Assembly: GCA_947648915.1 (NCBI GenBank)
Contig: CANSPQ010000005.1
Location: 1 to 63,249, forward strand
Reading direction: 5' to 3'
Length of the DNA: 63,249 bases
Source: an uncultured Caryophanales bacterium
GTDB taxonomy: Bacteria; Bacillota_I; Bacilli_A; RF39; UBA660
Shown here piece by piece: positions 15,354-24,897 of the stretch (its first letter is position 1; every line of letters starts with the position of its first letter). The notes beneath the pieces are model-generated. The model was not told the origin of the DNA. It did not search any database and saw only the letters and a list, made by a program, of their open reading frames with translations. The position numbers were made by a program, and so were the translations under genes.

Positions 15354-16282
15354 TTTGGAATTGCAAGTAATACGATTTCGGTAGGAAAGATACCTCCGCC
15401 ATAACCTCTCAAATAAAAATGATAGGTATCTGGACACATTTCTTCAATCATCGTAGGAATTTTCCATAAATCCACTAAATTGTGATAAACAGAAATGAGT
15501 AATTTAGGATGTTCTTTTTGAATATGATTTTTCGCGCCCAACAATGCTTGTTGTTCACTTCCTTCTATATCCATTTTAATCATCGTAATGGGTTCTTCAA
15601 TATTCAAATCTAGACTTGTTGTTTCTACTTCTTGTGTTCCTGACGCTTCCACAGTATTTGCAGATGCATCTATACTATTTTCACCTAAATACATGGTAGA
15701 AATTTGGTCAATGACCGCTTTGGTTCGAATTTCAATATTGGGATATGATTTGGTATTTTGTTTTAAATACTCTATTGTATCTTTTGAAATTTCATAAGCA
15801 TATATTTTTTTATAGCAATCTTTTCCATAGGTATTGATAAAATCTAATACTGTATCTCCTATGTAAGCACCCAAATCTACCATTACTTCATCTTTACATG
15901 AAATCAAATCTAAATCAAAATAATGGGGATAATTTTTTTCTTGAGAACTGGCTAGTGTTTTAAAATCATATTGATACCAGTTATTTAAAATAGCAAATAA
16001 TAGTTTTTTAGAACGATAATCTTCTAACTTATCATACAACCAATTTAGCTCATTTAAATGTTCAGATAATGTTTCTGCTTTTAAATGAAAATGTTCATAT
16101 TCTTCATTTTTACAATCTAGTTTTCCCCAATATGGAAATTTATGAAAGTAATCTTCTATTGAATTTTGAATTTGTGGGTCAACATTCATAAATGCATTTT
16201 TTGTTTGTTCAAAGATTTCGTCTTTTGTAAAACTTTTTAAATGATTGACTAAGGTTTGAAAATTTTGATCAATGTAATTCAA
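15332..16282 (-). CDS. FkbM family SAM-dependent methyltransferase
   Basis: The C-terminal half has the FkbM pattern: MVDLGAYIGDTVLDFINTYG (SAM site), YAYEISKDTIEYLK, and MIKMDIEGSEQQALLGAKNHI with PKLLISVYH. The N-terminal 130 residues are unassigned. Substrates of such O-methyltransferases are often sugars or secondary metabolites; none is indicated here. Start TTG 16282 is chosen because AGAGGTGA lies five bases upstream, matching other TTG starts in the window; a GTG at 16291 would overlap that site. Confidence 0.8.
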   Translation of the reverse strand: MNYIDQNFQTLVNHLKSFTKDEIFEQTKNAFMNVDPQIQNSIEDYFHKFPYWGKLDCKNEEYEHFHLKAETLSEHLNELNWLYDKLEDYRSKKLLFAILNNWYQYDFKTLASSQEKNYPHYFDLDLISCKDEVMVDLGAYIGDTVLDFINTYGKDCYKKIYAYEISKDTIEYLKQNTKSYPNIEIRTKAVIDQISTMYLGENSIDASANTVEASGTQEVETTSLDLNIEEPITMIKMDIEGSEQQALLGAKNHIQKEHPKLLISVYHNLVDLWKIPTMIEEMCPDTYHFYLRGYGGGIFPTEIVLLAIPNKNTSAK

Positions 16283-16360
16283 ATAAATCACCTCTTTAAT
16301 AATATATGTTCTTTTGCGCTCTCATGAACTAAAATAGCGGAAAAAAGGGCTATATTTCAA

Positions 16361-16389
16361 TTGACAATAAATATAAAAAAGATTATACT
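16361..16389 (+). promoter_or_regulatory. Sigma-A-type promoter of rubrerythrin
   Basis: A perfect TTGACA (16361-16366) and TATACT (16384-16389) are separated by 17 bases. This suggests strong expression of the rubrerythrin gene. Confidence 0.75.
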
Positions 16390-16424
16390 TATCATGTAAG
16401 TAGTGAGTAGAAAGAAGGTATTTT

Positions 16425-16958
16425 ATGGAATTAAAAGGAACACAAACGGAACAAAATTTATGGACTGCATTTGCAGGAGAAAGCCAAGCGAGAAATAAAT
16501 ATACATATTTTGCAAGTGTAGCAAAAAAAGAAGGTTATGAACAAATTAGAGCCATTTTTGAAGAAACTGCCAATAATGAAAAAGAACATGCCAAAATGTG
16601 GTTGAAAGAATTAGGTGGAATTGGAACAACCGCTGAAAACTTAAAAGCAGCAGCGGAAGGTGAAAACTACGAATGGACCGATATGTATGAAGGATTTGCT
16701 GCAACGGCCAAAGAAGAAGGTTTTGACCGTATTGCATATCTATTTACAGAAGTTGCGAAAATTGAAAAGGAACATGAAGAAAGATATCGCAAGTTACTTC
16801 AAAATGTAGAAGATGGAACGGTATTCAAAAGTGAACAACCTAAAATGTGGATTTGTCGTAACTGTGGGCACATTCATTTTGGAGAGGAAGCACCTAAAGT
16901 TTGTCCAGTATGTGCACATCCACAAAGCTATTTTGAACAAAGAGCAGAAAACTATTAA
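16425..16958 (+). CDS. Rubrerythrin
   Basis: A non-haem iron peroxidase that reduces hydrogen peroxide in anaerobes. The first about 135 residues are a ferritin-like four-helix bundle with di-iron Glu/His motifs ([41 protein letters not shown]). The last 40 are a rubredoxin domain with two CxxC knuckles ([14 protein letters not shown]). The 177-residue size is usual. It has its own strong promoter and terminator. With PFOR immediately downstream it indicates an anaerobic, oxygen-coping metabolism. Confidence 0.95.
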   Translation: MELKGTQTEQNLWTAFAGESQARNKYTYFASVAKKEGYEQIRAIFEETANNEKEHAKMWLKELGGIGTTAENLKAAAEGENYEWTDMYEGFAATAKEEGFDRIAYLFTEVAKIEKEHEERYRKLLQNVEDGTVFKSEQPKMWICRNCGHIHFGEEAPKVCPVCAHPQSYFEQRAENY

Positions 16959-16970
16959 TTTTATAGAAGG

Positions 16971-16997
16971 AAAAGACAAAAATGGTCTTTTTTCTTT
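16971..16997 (+). terminator. Terminator after rubrerythrin
   Basis: AAAAGAC and GTCTTTT pair around a 7-base loop, followed by a T-rich tail. Confidence 0.8.
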
Positions 16998-17034
16998 TGG
17001 GTGTATGATATAATGATACTAAGGATGTGAACCT

Positions 17035-20000
17035 ATGAAAAAGACAATTACCGTGGATGGAAACGAGGCATGTAGTAGAACAGCTTATTATTTCACAGAA
17101 TTATCGGGAATTTATCCGATTACACCATCTAGTCCTATGGCAGAACATATGGATGAATGGAGTCATCAAGGGGTAAAAAATTTATTTGGCGACACTGTAA
17201 AGGTAGTAGAAATGCAAAGTGAAGCGGGAGCTGCTGGCATGATTCATGGTGCCCTACAAGCAGGAACACTCGCGACGACTTTTACAGCGAGTCAAGGACT
17301 TTTATTGATGATTCCGAATATGTATAAAATGGCAGGAGAAATGTTACCATGTGTCATGCATGTTGCTGCGCGCTCATTATCCACCCATGCACTTAGTATA
17401 TTTGGAGACCATCAGGATATTTATGCGGTGAGAGCAACCGATTTTGCAATGCTTGCTTCTTCCAATGTCCAAGATGCGAGTTATTTGTCAGCAGTTGCGC
17501 ATCTTTCTGCGATTGAAGCAAGTATGCCCTTTCTACATTTCTTTGATGGCTTCAGGACTAGTCATGAAATCCAAAAAATTGAAGTGTTAGAACGTGAAGA
17601 CTATGCACCACTACTCAACCAAGATGCTTTATCGCAATTTCGAAAAAAGGCATTACAACCCAGTCATCCTGTTACTCGAGGAACCAATCAAAATGATGAC
17701 ATCTATTTTCAAATGATGGAAGCAAGAAATACAAATTATAATCAATTGCCAGATATGGTTGCTTCTTATATGGAAAAAATCAATGCACTAGCAGGTACTC
17801 ATTATGCTCCTTTCAACTATTATGGAAGTGAACATGCCAAAAAAGTAATTGTTGCGATGGGTTCTGTTTGCGATACGATAAAAGAAACAATCGATCAAAT
17901 GAATGAAGAAGTAGGTATGGTAGAAGTCCATTTGTACCGACCTTTTAGTGCAGAATATTTAAAGAAAGTATTACCGAAAACCGTAGAAGTAATTGCCGTA
18001 CTAGATCGTACCAAAGAAGCTGGTAGCAATGGGGAGCCTTTATATTTAGATGTTTTTAGTGTACTAGGAAAAGAATTTACTGTAGTAGGTGGAAGGTATG
18101 GTCTTTCTAGTAAAAATACAACACCAGATCAAATTAGAGCAGTTTATAAAATGTTAGATCATCCAAGACATAATTTTACAATTGGAATTGAGGATGATGT
18201 AACGAATCTTAGTTTAAAAGTGGATGAAGTTAGGATAGAAGATCCTAATTCTTATCTCATCTATGGATATGGTAGCGACGGTATGGTGAGTGCCGGAAAA
18301 TCACTCATTCAAATGATGGGTGAATGTACAGAACAGTATGTACAAGGCTATTTTGAATATGATTCCAAAAAATCAGGTGGTGTAACCGTTGGACATCTTC
18401 GTTTTTCAAATGAAAAAATTCGGAAACCTTACTATGTAGAAAATCCTAGGGTAGTGGTTGTTACAAAAGATAGCTATTTAACAGAATTTGAATTATTTGA
18501 TTCAATTCAAGAAAATGGAATTTGTCTCATTCAGACGAGTTTAACAGGATCAGATCTTATGAAACGTATCTCACCATATAATTTAAAATGCTTGCAAGAA
18601 AAACATGTTCAAATATATGTGGTTGATGCTTCTAAAATCGCAAGAACCTATGGTTTAAACAATAAGATTAGTATGATTATGGAAATGGCGATTGTTTCTG
18701 TTTCTCATATGATAAATATGGATATTGCAAAAAAATTTATGCAGAACTATATCACACATAAATTTGCCAAAAAAGGGGATGCCATTGTCAAAGCCAATTT
18801 GGATGCAATTGAAGCAGTAGAGGGTGCAATTTCACAAATGGAAATAACAGAGTTTGTAGATGGGAAACCTTATATTTCCTCTAATATTTATGACATGATG
18901 CAAAAAAGAAAAGGGAATCAATTAAAAGTATCGGCTTTTTTAAAAAATATAGATGGTACGTTTACGAGAGAGACAGCTGGAAATGAACGTGGTATTAGTG
19001 AATTTGTACCAAAGTGGTTGAACCATAACTGTATTCAGTGTAACCAATGTTCTTTTGTCTGCCCTCATGGCGTTATTCGCCCTTTTCTACTGAGTGAAGA
19101 AGAATACCAAAAAGCACCAGATATTGTAAAATCCAAATGCGTAAAACCAATCAATCCGAAACTCAGTGAATATTATTACGTAATTACCATCGCAATTAAA
19201 AATTGTACAGGTTGTGGAGTTTGTTTGAATACATGTCCGGGTCTTAAGCAAGAAAAGGCGCTTATTATGGATACATTAGAGAAGCAAACACTTAGCCAAG
19301 AACAAGAAATATTTGATTATGTGAGTACCCATGTTACCAATAAAAAAGTGCTGCCAGATACAACTGTGATTGGAAGTCAATTGGAACAACCAAAATTTGC
19401 TTTTCATGGAGCGTGTGCAGGTTGTGGAGAAACGGCTTATATCAAATTATTAACCCAACTTTTTCCAAATAACCTTATGATTGCGAATGCAACAGGTTGT
19501 TCTTCTATATATGGTGGAAGTGTTCCATCTTTCCCTTATGATGTACCTTGGGCAAGTTCTTTATTTGAGGACAATGCAGAATATGGATATGGAATGTTAA
19601 TGGGAAATCAAGTCATTCACCATCATATGATAGCGCTAATTGAACAAAACAAGGAACATGAGTTGTATCCAATTTTAAAAGAATGGATTGCATGTATGGA
19701 TAATTATGATGCTTGTAAGACCATTATGGAAAAATTAGATGGAAAAGAATTGCCTGAAACATTAAAACCTTATCAAGAATATTTTCTTCCCAAAACAATT
19801 TGGACAATTGGTGGCGATGGTTGGGCTTATGACATTGGTTTTGGTGGCATTGATCATGTACTTTCCACCAATGATGATGTTAATATTTTGGTATTGGATA
19901 GTCAGGTCTATTCCAATACAGGCGGACAATCTTCTAAAGCGAGTCCTAAGGGTGCGATTGCTTCTTTCGCAACCAGTGGTAAGGAAACAGCAAAAAAGGA

Positions 20001-20442
20001 TTTGGCACGTATGTTACTTGCTTATCCACATGTTTATGTTGCAACTATCTCTTTAGGTGCGAATATGGCACATGTCATTAAGATACTAAAAGAAGCAGCG
20101 GCTTATAAAGGACCATCGATTGTAATTGCTTATACACCTTGTATCTCTCATGGTATTGAAGGTGGAATGGAAAATAGTGTTTCTATGGAGCGGCTTGCTA
20201 CAGAATGTGGATATATGCCTATTTTCCACTACCATCCCGAAACAAAGAAATTTTACTTAGATAGCAAAGAACCTAATTTTGATTTATACGAGGAATTTTT
20301 GCAGAAGCAAACTCGGTATAAGATGTTAGAAAAAGTAAATGCCAAAGAGGCAAAACAATTGTTAGCTGAAAATAAAGAACAGGCGATGGAACGATATCAA
20401 TATTATAAAATGTTGAGCGAACAAAATGGAGGTATGTTATGA
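17035..20442 (+). CDS. nifJ: Pyruvate:ferredoxin (flavodoxin) oxidoreductase
   Basis: A homodimeric TPP/iron-sulfur enzyme turning pyruvate and CoA into acetyl-CoA, CO2 and reduced ferredoxin. Domains in order: pyrimidine-binding domain (GIYPITPSSPMAEHMDEW), gamma domain, a two-cluster ferredoxin region at about 660-740 (CIQCNQCSFVCPHGV, CTGCGVCLNTCPG), the CAGCGET cluster motif and the TPP core (GGDGWAYDIGFGGIDH, NTGGQSSKASPKG). The 1135 residues fit a single-chain form. A TATAAT box and AAGGATGTGA precede it. Its stop overlaps the next ATG (ATGA). Confidence 0.96.
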   Translation: MKKTITVDGNEACSRTAYYFTELSGIYPITPSSPMAEHMDEWSHQGVKNLFGDTVKVVEMQSEAGAAGMIHGALQAGTLATTFTASQGLLLMIPNMYKMAGEMLPCVMHVAARSLSTHALSIFGDHQDIYAVRATDFAMLASSNVQDASYLSAVAHLSAIEASMPFLHFFDGFRTSHEIQKIEVLEREDYAPLLNQDALSQFRKKALQPSHPVTRGTNQNDDIYFQMMEARNTNYNQLPDMVASYMEKINALAGTHYAPFNYYGSEHAKKVIVAMGSVCDTIKETIDQMNEEVGMVEVHLYRPFSAEYLKKVLPKTVEVIAVLDRTKEAGSNGEPLYLDVFSVLGKEFTVVGGRYGLSSKNTTPDQIRAVYKMLDHPRHNFTIGIEDDVTNLSLKVDEVRIEDPNSYLIYGYGSDGMVSAGKSLIQMMGECTEQYVQGYFEYDSKKSGGVTVGHLRFSNEKIRKPYYVENPRVVVVTKDSYLTEFELFDSIQENGICLIQTSLTGSDLMKRISPYNLKCLQEKHVQIYVVDASKIARTYGLNNKISMIMEMAIVSVSHMINMDIAKKFMQNYITHKFAKKGDAIVKANLDAIEAVEGAISQMEITEFVDGKPYISSNIYDMMQKRKGNQLKVSAFLKNIDGTFTRETAGNERGISEFVPKWLNHNCIQCNQCSFVCPHGVIRPFLLSEEEYQKAPDIVKSKCVKPINPKLSEYYYVITIAIKNCTGCGVCLNTCPGLKQEKALIMDTLEKQTLSQEQEIFDYVSTHVTNKKVLPDTTVIGSQLEQPKFAFHGACAGCGETAYIKLLTQLFPNNLMIANATGCSSIYGGSVPSFPYDVPWASSLFEDNAEYGYGMLMGNQVIHHHMIALIEQNKEHELYPILKEWIACMDNYDACKTIMEKLDGKELPETLKPYQEYFLPKTIWTIGGDGWAYDIGFGGIDHVLSTNDDVNILVLDSQVYSNTGGQSSKASPKGAIASFATSGKETAKKDLARMLLAYPHVYVATISLGANMAHVIKILKEAAAYKGPSIVIAYTPCISHGIEGGMENSVSMERLATECGYMPIFHYHPETKKFYLDSKEPNFDLYEEFLQKQTRYKMLEKVNAKEAKQLLAENKEQAMERYQYYKMLSEQNGGML

Positions 20443-21374
20443 AAGAACGATTGATTATCACTTCTGGTAAAAAGTATATTGATATAGATGCCTATGCTGG
20501 AATATTTGCCTATAAAAAATTATTGCAGAGTTTAGGTTATGATGCCTATGCATATAATGTAGCTCCAGAAAATGAAAGTGTTTGCCCAATGATTAAGGAC
20601 ATGCATTTTAGATTTGATGATATTGCAATTTTACCAACTGATCAATTTATTGTACTAGATGTATCCAATCCTGATTTTTTTAGTGAAGGTGTTTTAATGG
20701 AAAACGTGGTAGAAATCATTGATCATCATACGGGGTTTGAAGACTATTGGCGCCAGAAACAAGCAAATAGCCAAATCGAATTTATTGGTTCTATTTGTAC
20801 AATTATTTACGAACGATATACTGAGCTTCATAAAGAAGCATTACTAGATACGAATCTTTGTAAATTGCTGATTGCAGGAATTTTAGACAATACATTAAAT
20901 TTAAAAAATAGTATTACAACTGAACGTGATATCAAAGCATACCAAGATTTAAAAAGAATTGGGAATATAGAAGACGCCTTTCGAAATGAATACTTTGAAT
21001 CCTGTTATCAAAATGTGGATAGTTGTTTAAAGGAAATGATTGCAAATGATATTAAAATTGAATTTGTAAGTAATTTGTTACCAGAGGTATTTGGACAATT
21101 GATTGTACTTGACGCTAATATTGTTTTAAATCAATTGGAAATCGTAAATTCTGCTTTTGATACGTACAGTGAATGGATGTTAAATGTGATGTCATTAAAT
21201 GATGGAAAAAGTTATTTGATATTTCATTCAGATATTGTGAAAGAAAAACTAGAAACTTTATTTGAGAAAAAAGCAGAAGATAATTATTTGGTTTTAGATG
21301 ATTTTTTACTGAGAAAACAAATTATGAAATTAGCAAGAGAAAAAGAAAATGAAATAAAATTATTCAAAATGTAA
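20439..21374 (+). CDS. DHH family phosphoesterase-like protein
   Basis: DIDAYAGIFAYKKLL (D-x-D), VLDVSN and EIIDHHTGFEDYW supply the metal-binding motifs of the DHH superfamily (family II pyrophosphatase and nanoRNase relatives). The 311-residue length resembles manganese-dependent inorganic pyrophosphatase (about 310). It is translationally coupled to nifJ by ATGA, so the two are expressed together. Whether it splits pyrophosphate or another phosphoester cannot be told; the C-terminal DHHA2 region is not clearly recognisable. Confidence 0.75.
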   Translation: MKERLIITSGKKYIDIDAYAGIFAYKKLLQSLGYDAYAYNVAPENESVCPMIKDMHFRFDDIAILPTDQFIVLDVSNPDFFSEGVLMENVVEIIDHHTGFEDYWRQKQANSQIEFIGSICTIIYERYTELHKEALLDTNLCKLLIAGILDNTLNLKNSITTERDIKAYQDLKRIGNIEDAFRNEYFESCYQNVDSCLKEMIANDIKIEFVSNLLPEVFGQLIVLDANIVLNQLEIVNSAFDTYSEWMLNVMSLNDGKSYLIFHSDIVKEKLETLFEKKAEDNYLVLDDFLLRKQIMKLAREKENEIKLFKM

Positions 21375-21394
21375 AATGAAGTTGATTCATTTTG
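21372..21394 (+). terminator. Hairpin after the DHH gene
   Basis: AAAATGAA and TTCATTTT pair around 4 bases. The T-tail is short, so it may be an incomplete terminator. Confidence 0.5.
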
Positions 21395-21529
21395 TAAAAT
21401 ACAATATATTTTAAATATTATAATGAATTTCATTTATTCGTTTATCGAAACATGAAAAGTTTGATGTCAAGTTGTGTCAAATTTAAAAAATAGAGAGAAA
21501 TAGCTATATTTCTTTTTATTTTCATATGA

Positions 21530-21684
21530 TATACTGTGATTGTAGGTTAGGTAATAAAAATGTTTCTTTATGGTATGAGAACAGGCATGAAAGAAAAAAA
21601 GGGGAAACTGTCTTCCGAAAAACAGTTTGATAAATGTGAAAAGCCTAACCAATCATTAATAGCACCATAAAGGTGTTATTTTTT
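21530..21684 (+). promoter_or_regulatory. Structured 5' leader with attenuator ahead of a GNAT gene
   Basis: A TATACT box (21530-21535) is followed by a probable transcript in which GGTTAGG (21545-21551) pairs with CCTAACC (21644-21650). These enclose two hairpins, one of them AAACTGT/ACAGTTT (21605-21628). Just downstream AATAGCACC and GGTGTTATT with a T-run (about 21657-21684) form a terminator directly before the ribosome binding site. The layout is that of a riboswitch or attenuator. No T-box sequence or known riboswitch core is seen. Confidence 0.55.
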
Positions 21685-21696
21685 GGAGGAATTGAT

Positions 21697-22167
21697 ATGA
21701 AGAAAGCAGAAATTGTCATTCAAAATTTGGCAGATGTTCCAGAATGGATAGAAGAAGTGAGCCAATGTCAATATACAGAATGGGGAATTGCAGAAGGAGA
21801 CACATTAGAAGGTGTCATTTATCGTACAAAACATGCAATGTCTAAAACCGATATCGCGCAAACATTCGTTGCTATCTATCAAAATAAATTGATAGGAACA
21901 GTTGCTTTATGGCGAAATGATTTATGCGCAAGACAAGATTTATATCCATGGATGGCTTGTCTGTATGTCAAGGAAGAATATCGTCACTTTGGAGTTGGAA
22001 CGCTATTACAAAATAAAACAATGGAAGTTGCCAAACAACTTGGATATTCGCATATTTATTTGATAACGCAACATGATAATCTATATGAAAAAAATGGTTG
22101 GATATTTGTAGAAGAAGCACCTCATGGGGATGGAACAATGACAAAAATATATGAACATTTATTATAA
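21697..22167 (+). CDS. GNAT family N-acetyltransferase
   Basis: The 156 residues have the GNAT acetyl-CoA motif A (LYVKEEYRHFGVGTLLQNKTMEVAKQLGY, with the R-x-x-G-x-G-type loop) and the usual final strand NGWIFVEEAPHGDG. The shape resembles aminoglycoside 6'-type or general small-molecule acetyltransferases. GGAGGA six bases before ATG 21697 fixes the start. The attenuator-like leader suggests induction by a small molecule or translation stress, which would fit a resistance role, but that is inference; the substrate is unknown. Confidence 0.75.
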   Translation: MKKAEIVIQNLADVPEWIEEVSQCQYTEWGIAEGDTLEGVIYRTKHAMSKTDIAQTFVAIYQNKLIGTVALWRNDLCARQDLYPWMACLYVKEEYRHFGVGTLLQNKTMEVAKQLGYSHIYLITQHDNLYEKNGWIFVEEAPHGDGTMTKIYEHLL

Positions 22168-22175
22168 AACAAAAA

Positions 22176-22270
22176 GAAACTGTCCCCCTGAGAACAGTTT
22201 CATAAAAGAATAAAAAGGGGTTGGCTAGTGTGATACTAGCACCAATCCGGTTTTCCGAATTGGTGCTTTC
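22176..22270 (+). terminator. Two hairpins after the GNAT gene, the second a strong terminator
   Basis: AAACTGT/ACAGTTT (22177-22200) repeats a hairpin found in the gene's own 5' leader. It is followed by CTAGT/ACTAG and a long stem (22238-22267: AGCACCAAT with ATTGGTGCT plus CGG/CCG) ending in T. The last stem is a convincing terminator. The first two may be part of a small structured RNA. Confidence 0.7.
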
Positions 22271-22379
22271 TATACTAACTTAAAAAGTTTGAAATGTCAA
22301 GTTTTTTTTTCTTGAAATCAGAAAAAGTGATTTGATACGGTTTTAAAATAGGGTATAATAAATTTAGGATGTGATACAA

Positions 22380-23546
22380 TTGAAAAGTTTAAGTCATTAT
22401 TTTCCTGAGTTTGGAACAGGTTGTGTTGCAAAGGTTGCTCGAGTGCAAAATGATGCTATCGTGATAGATACTTTGGTAGAGGGATATGCACAAGTAAAAC
22501 CTTATCCAATTGAAATGGAAGAAGATTGTTTATTTGATATTGCCTCTTTAACCAAGACATTCACTGCTATTTTGGTACATAAAGCGGTAGAAAGAAACCT
22601 ACTTTCTTTAAACGATACGATTGCCACTGTTGATGACCGGTTTTCCCATTTAAAAAATGTAACCATATCCGATTTATTAATGCATGCAACAGATATTTGG
22701 ACAGATGGATACCTTGGAGATGCAAAGAGCAAAGAAGAATTTTATCATATATTATTTTCCTCTTATGTAAAGGACAATTCTCGTAGGTATGTAGATGTTC
22801 ATTATATGATACTTGCTACGATATTGGAAAAAATATATGGAATTTCTTATCGGGAAATTGTAACGCGTGATATTATCGAACCACTAAAGTTAACCCATAC
22901 CAAGTTTGAAGTGGGGAATCAAGACAAACTCGTATCTTGCAATTATCAGATGGTGGATGGAAAAGAAGTAACTGAAATTGTAAATGTGCCACATGATACC
23001 AAAGCTAGGATTGCTTCTAAATATGCCTTTACAACAGGGCATGCAGGTATTTTTACCACTGCCTCAGACTTTATGAAAATACTCATTAGTTTGATGGATC
23101 AAAAAGAAATTTTATTGAAACAAGAAACGATTGATAGAATGTTATCTCATGAAGATTATGGAGTTTATTTGAATGCATGTATTTTAAATTATGCCAAAGA
23201 ACATGGGATTCCAATGATTCGTACCAGTGATGTCCAATTATTATTGAAACATTTACTTTCTCATATACAAAATCCGAACGATTTTTTAGATAAAATCGTG
23301 AAACCATATAACTATGCAGGTATGCGTTACCAAAATCCATATAAAGAGATTGTAACAATTCCATTTGATACGAGTGAGCATACTGTAATATTTAGTGGCT
23401 ATACAGGTCCTATTTATCTCATGGATTTAGAAAAACAAATTATTATATTAGTTATGACGAATGTCTGTCATGTATCTACAAAAGATAGAAAAGAGAGGCT
23501 GCGCGCTATTCTACATATGGTAGAAGAATTATATGAGGAAATGTAA
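22380..23546 (+). CDS. Beta-lactamase/penicillin-binding-fold serine hydrolase
   Basis: DIASLTKTFTAILVHKAVER holds the catalytic S-x-x-K. The second motif is Y-V-D in place of Y-x-N (RRYVDVHYMILATILE). Class C-like landmarks include ISDLLMHATDI and TTGHAGIFTTASDFMKI. No signal peptide is seen, unlike exported DD-peptidases, so it may be a cytoplasmic esterase or amidase of the family. A TTG start at 22380 is chosen because AGGATGTGA, the same site used by the PFOR gene, lies five bases upstream; GTG 22371 would overlap it. Confidence 0.75.
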   Translation: MKSLSHYFPEFGTGCVAKVARVQNDAIVIDTLVEGYAQVKPYPIEMEEDCLFDIASLTKTFTAILVHKAVERNLLSLNDTIATVDDRFSHLKNVTISDLLMHATDIWTDGYLGDAKSKEEFYHILFSSYVKDNSRRYVDVHYMILATILEKIYGISYREIVTRDIIEPLKLTHTKFEVGNQDKLVSCNYQMVDGKEVTEIVNVPHDTKARIASKYAFTTGHAGIFTTASDFMKILISLMDQKEILLKQETIDRMLSHEDYGVYLNACILNYAKEHGIPMIRTSDVQLLLKHLLSHIQNPNDFLDKIVKPYNYAGMRYQNPYKEIVTIPFDTSEHTVIFSGYTGPIYLMDLEKQIIILVMTNVCHVSTKDRKERLRAILHMVEELYEEM

Positions 23547-23691
23547 TAGAAACCGTTTTCTTTTTTTGCATATAATGTATAGACTACTTTATTTCATCCG
23601 AAAAGATAAAAAAATGGTTTTCTTTTTTTCTAAAGTGTGTTAAAATGAACTATAGAATGAAAACATAGGAAAACTAGAGGAGGAATACAAA

Positions 23692-24102
23692 GTGGGAATA
23701 CTAAAAAAATGGTTAAGTGGCGATGATGATGTTTTCGCCAATGATATATCTGGTGATGAATATTACGATTTAAAACCAGAAGAGGCACTACAAGAAAATG
23801 ATGGCCAAAGTAAAATGATTTTGCTAGAACCACGTGCTTATTCAGAATCCCAACAAATTGCAGATCATTTAAAAATGAGAAATACAGTTGTTGTTAACTT
23901 AAAAAGAGTTACATCAGACCAAGCAAAGAGAATTGTCGATTTCTTAGCAGGTACAATTTATGCGATTGGCGGGGATTTACAAAAAATTGGTGGTGGTATT
24001 TTCTTATGTACTCCAAATAATATCAATGTACAAGGAAAGATTACAGAGGAGACAGAAGGAAAAGATATCCACGACAATGACGATATTAATATTGAGTGGT
24101 AA
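23692..24102 (+). CDS. sepF: Cell division protein SepF
   Basis: An FtsZ-binding membrane anchor of the divisome. The N-terminal MGILKKWL is the amphipathic membrane helix, and the C-terminal domain (about 40-120) has RTVTSDQ-like and [25 protein letters not shown] typical of SepF. The 136-residue length is normal. The start is GTG with GGAGGAA upstream. The divIVA gene follows, as in Bacillus, but the ylm genes between them are missing. Confidence 0.92.
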   Translation: MGILKKWLSGDDDVFANDISGDEYYDLKPEEALQENDGQSKMILLEPRAYSESQQIADHLKMRNTVVVNLKRVTSDQAKRIVDFLAGTIYAIGGDLQKIGGGIFLCTPNNINVQGKITEETEGKDIHDNDDINIEW

Positions 24103-24162
24103 AAAGCTTGAAATAGAAAAAATTGTGTGCTACAATATGGCGTAGTGCCAAGAGGTGATGGG

Positions 24163-24663
24163 ATGGAAAAATTTACAAGAACACTTCGTGGCTATGACCC
24201 TGATGAAGTCAATGCTTTCTTAGATAAAATTATTGGTCAAGTAGAAGGCATGGTATCTGAAATCAAAGAAAAAGATAAAAAAATTGCAGAACAAAATCAA
24301 AAACTTGTTCAGCAAAATAAAAGAATTTCAGAACTTCAGGGCTTAGAAGAGGAAAATAAAAACTTAAAACAAAAGGCAGAACAATTTGGACGGATGGAAG
24401 CAACAATGAGTAAGGCAATTGTAATGGCACAAAAAACATCTGAACAACTTCGTGTTTCCGCGCAAAGAGAAAGTGATGCTATGGTAGATGAGGCAAAGAA
24501 AAATGCCAACCGTATCATTAATGAAGCATTACTCAAAGCAGAAAAAACCGAAAGAGAAGCCAATACGTTAAGAAGAAATATCAATATCTTCAAGCGTAGA
24601 GTCAAAGATATTGTAGAAGCACAATTAGAAGTAGTCAATGAATTAGATGAAGTAGAATTATAA
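24163..24663 (+). CDS. divIVA: DivIVA domain protein
   Basis: A coiled-coil protein that recognises curved membrane at poles and septa. FTRTLRGYDPDEVNAFLDKII is the N-terminal DivIVA lipid-binding domain, followed by an almost continuous coiled coil to the end. AGAGGTGA at 24151-24158 sets ATG 24163. It sits between sepF and the ileS T-box leader, the same order as in many Bacillota. It may be transcribed through into the T-box, since no terminator separates them. Confidence 0.9.
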   Translation: MEKFTRTLRGYDPDEVNAFLDKIIGQVEGMVSEIKEKDKKIAEQNQKLVQQNKRISELQGLEEENKNLKQKAEQFGRMEATMSKAIVMAQKTSEQLRVSAQRESDAMVDEAKKNANRIINEALLKAEKTEREANTLRRNINIFKRRVKDIVEAQLEVVNELDEVEL

Positions 24664-24666
24664 AAC

Positions 24667-24880
24667 AGATGACAGAGACGGTAATCAATAGGAAGTTTAG
24701 AGAGTTCGTGGTTGGTGCAAACGAAACAAGACTATGATTATAGATCACTCTCGATGTGTTTTTCTGAACATTAGGAAAAACCGAATTACTTACGTTACAA
24801 GTATTGAGTGTATGATTGGTTCATAAATTAAGGTGGTACCACGGATTTAAATTCGCCCTTAAGTTATGGACTTTTTATTT
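24667..24880 (+). promoter_or_regulatory. T-box leader of ileS (specifier AUC, Ile)
   Basis: AAGGTGGTACCACGG (24830-24844) is the T-box that binds the uncharged tRNA acceptor end. The specifier loop ahead of ACTCTC offers ATC (24744-24746), an Ile codon followed by a purine. The competing terminator pairs CATAA/TTAAGG with CCTTAA/TTATG and ends in T (about 24822-24876). Uncharged tRNA-Ile should stabilise the antiterminator and switch on ileS. Confidence 0.93.
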
Positions 24881-24897
24881 TGAAATGGAGGATTATT

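Noticed and set aside
21541-21696. GNAT leader as a T-box
   Set aside because: There is no GGTGGTACC-type T-box sequence and no specifier stem, unlike the two real T-boxes in the window.
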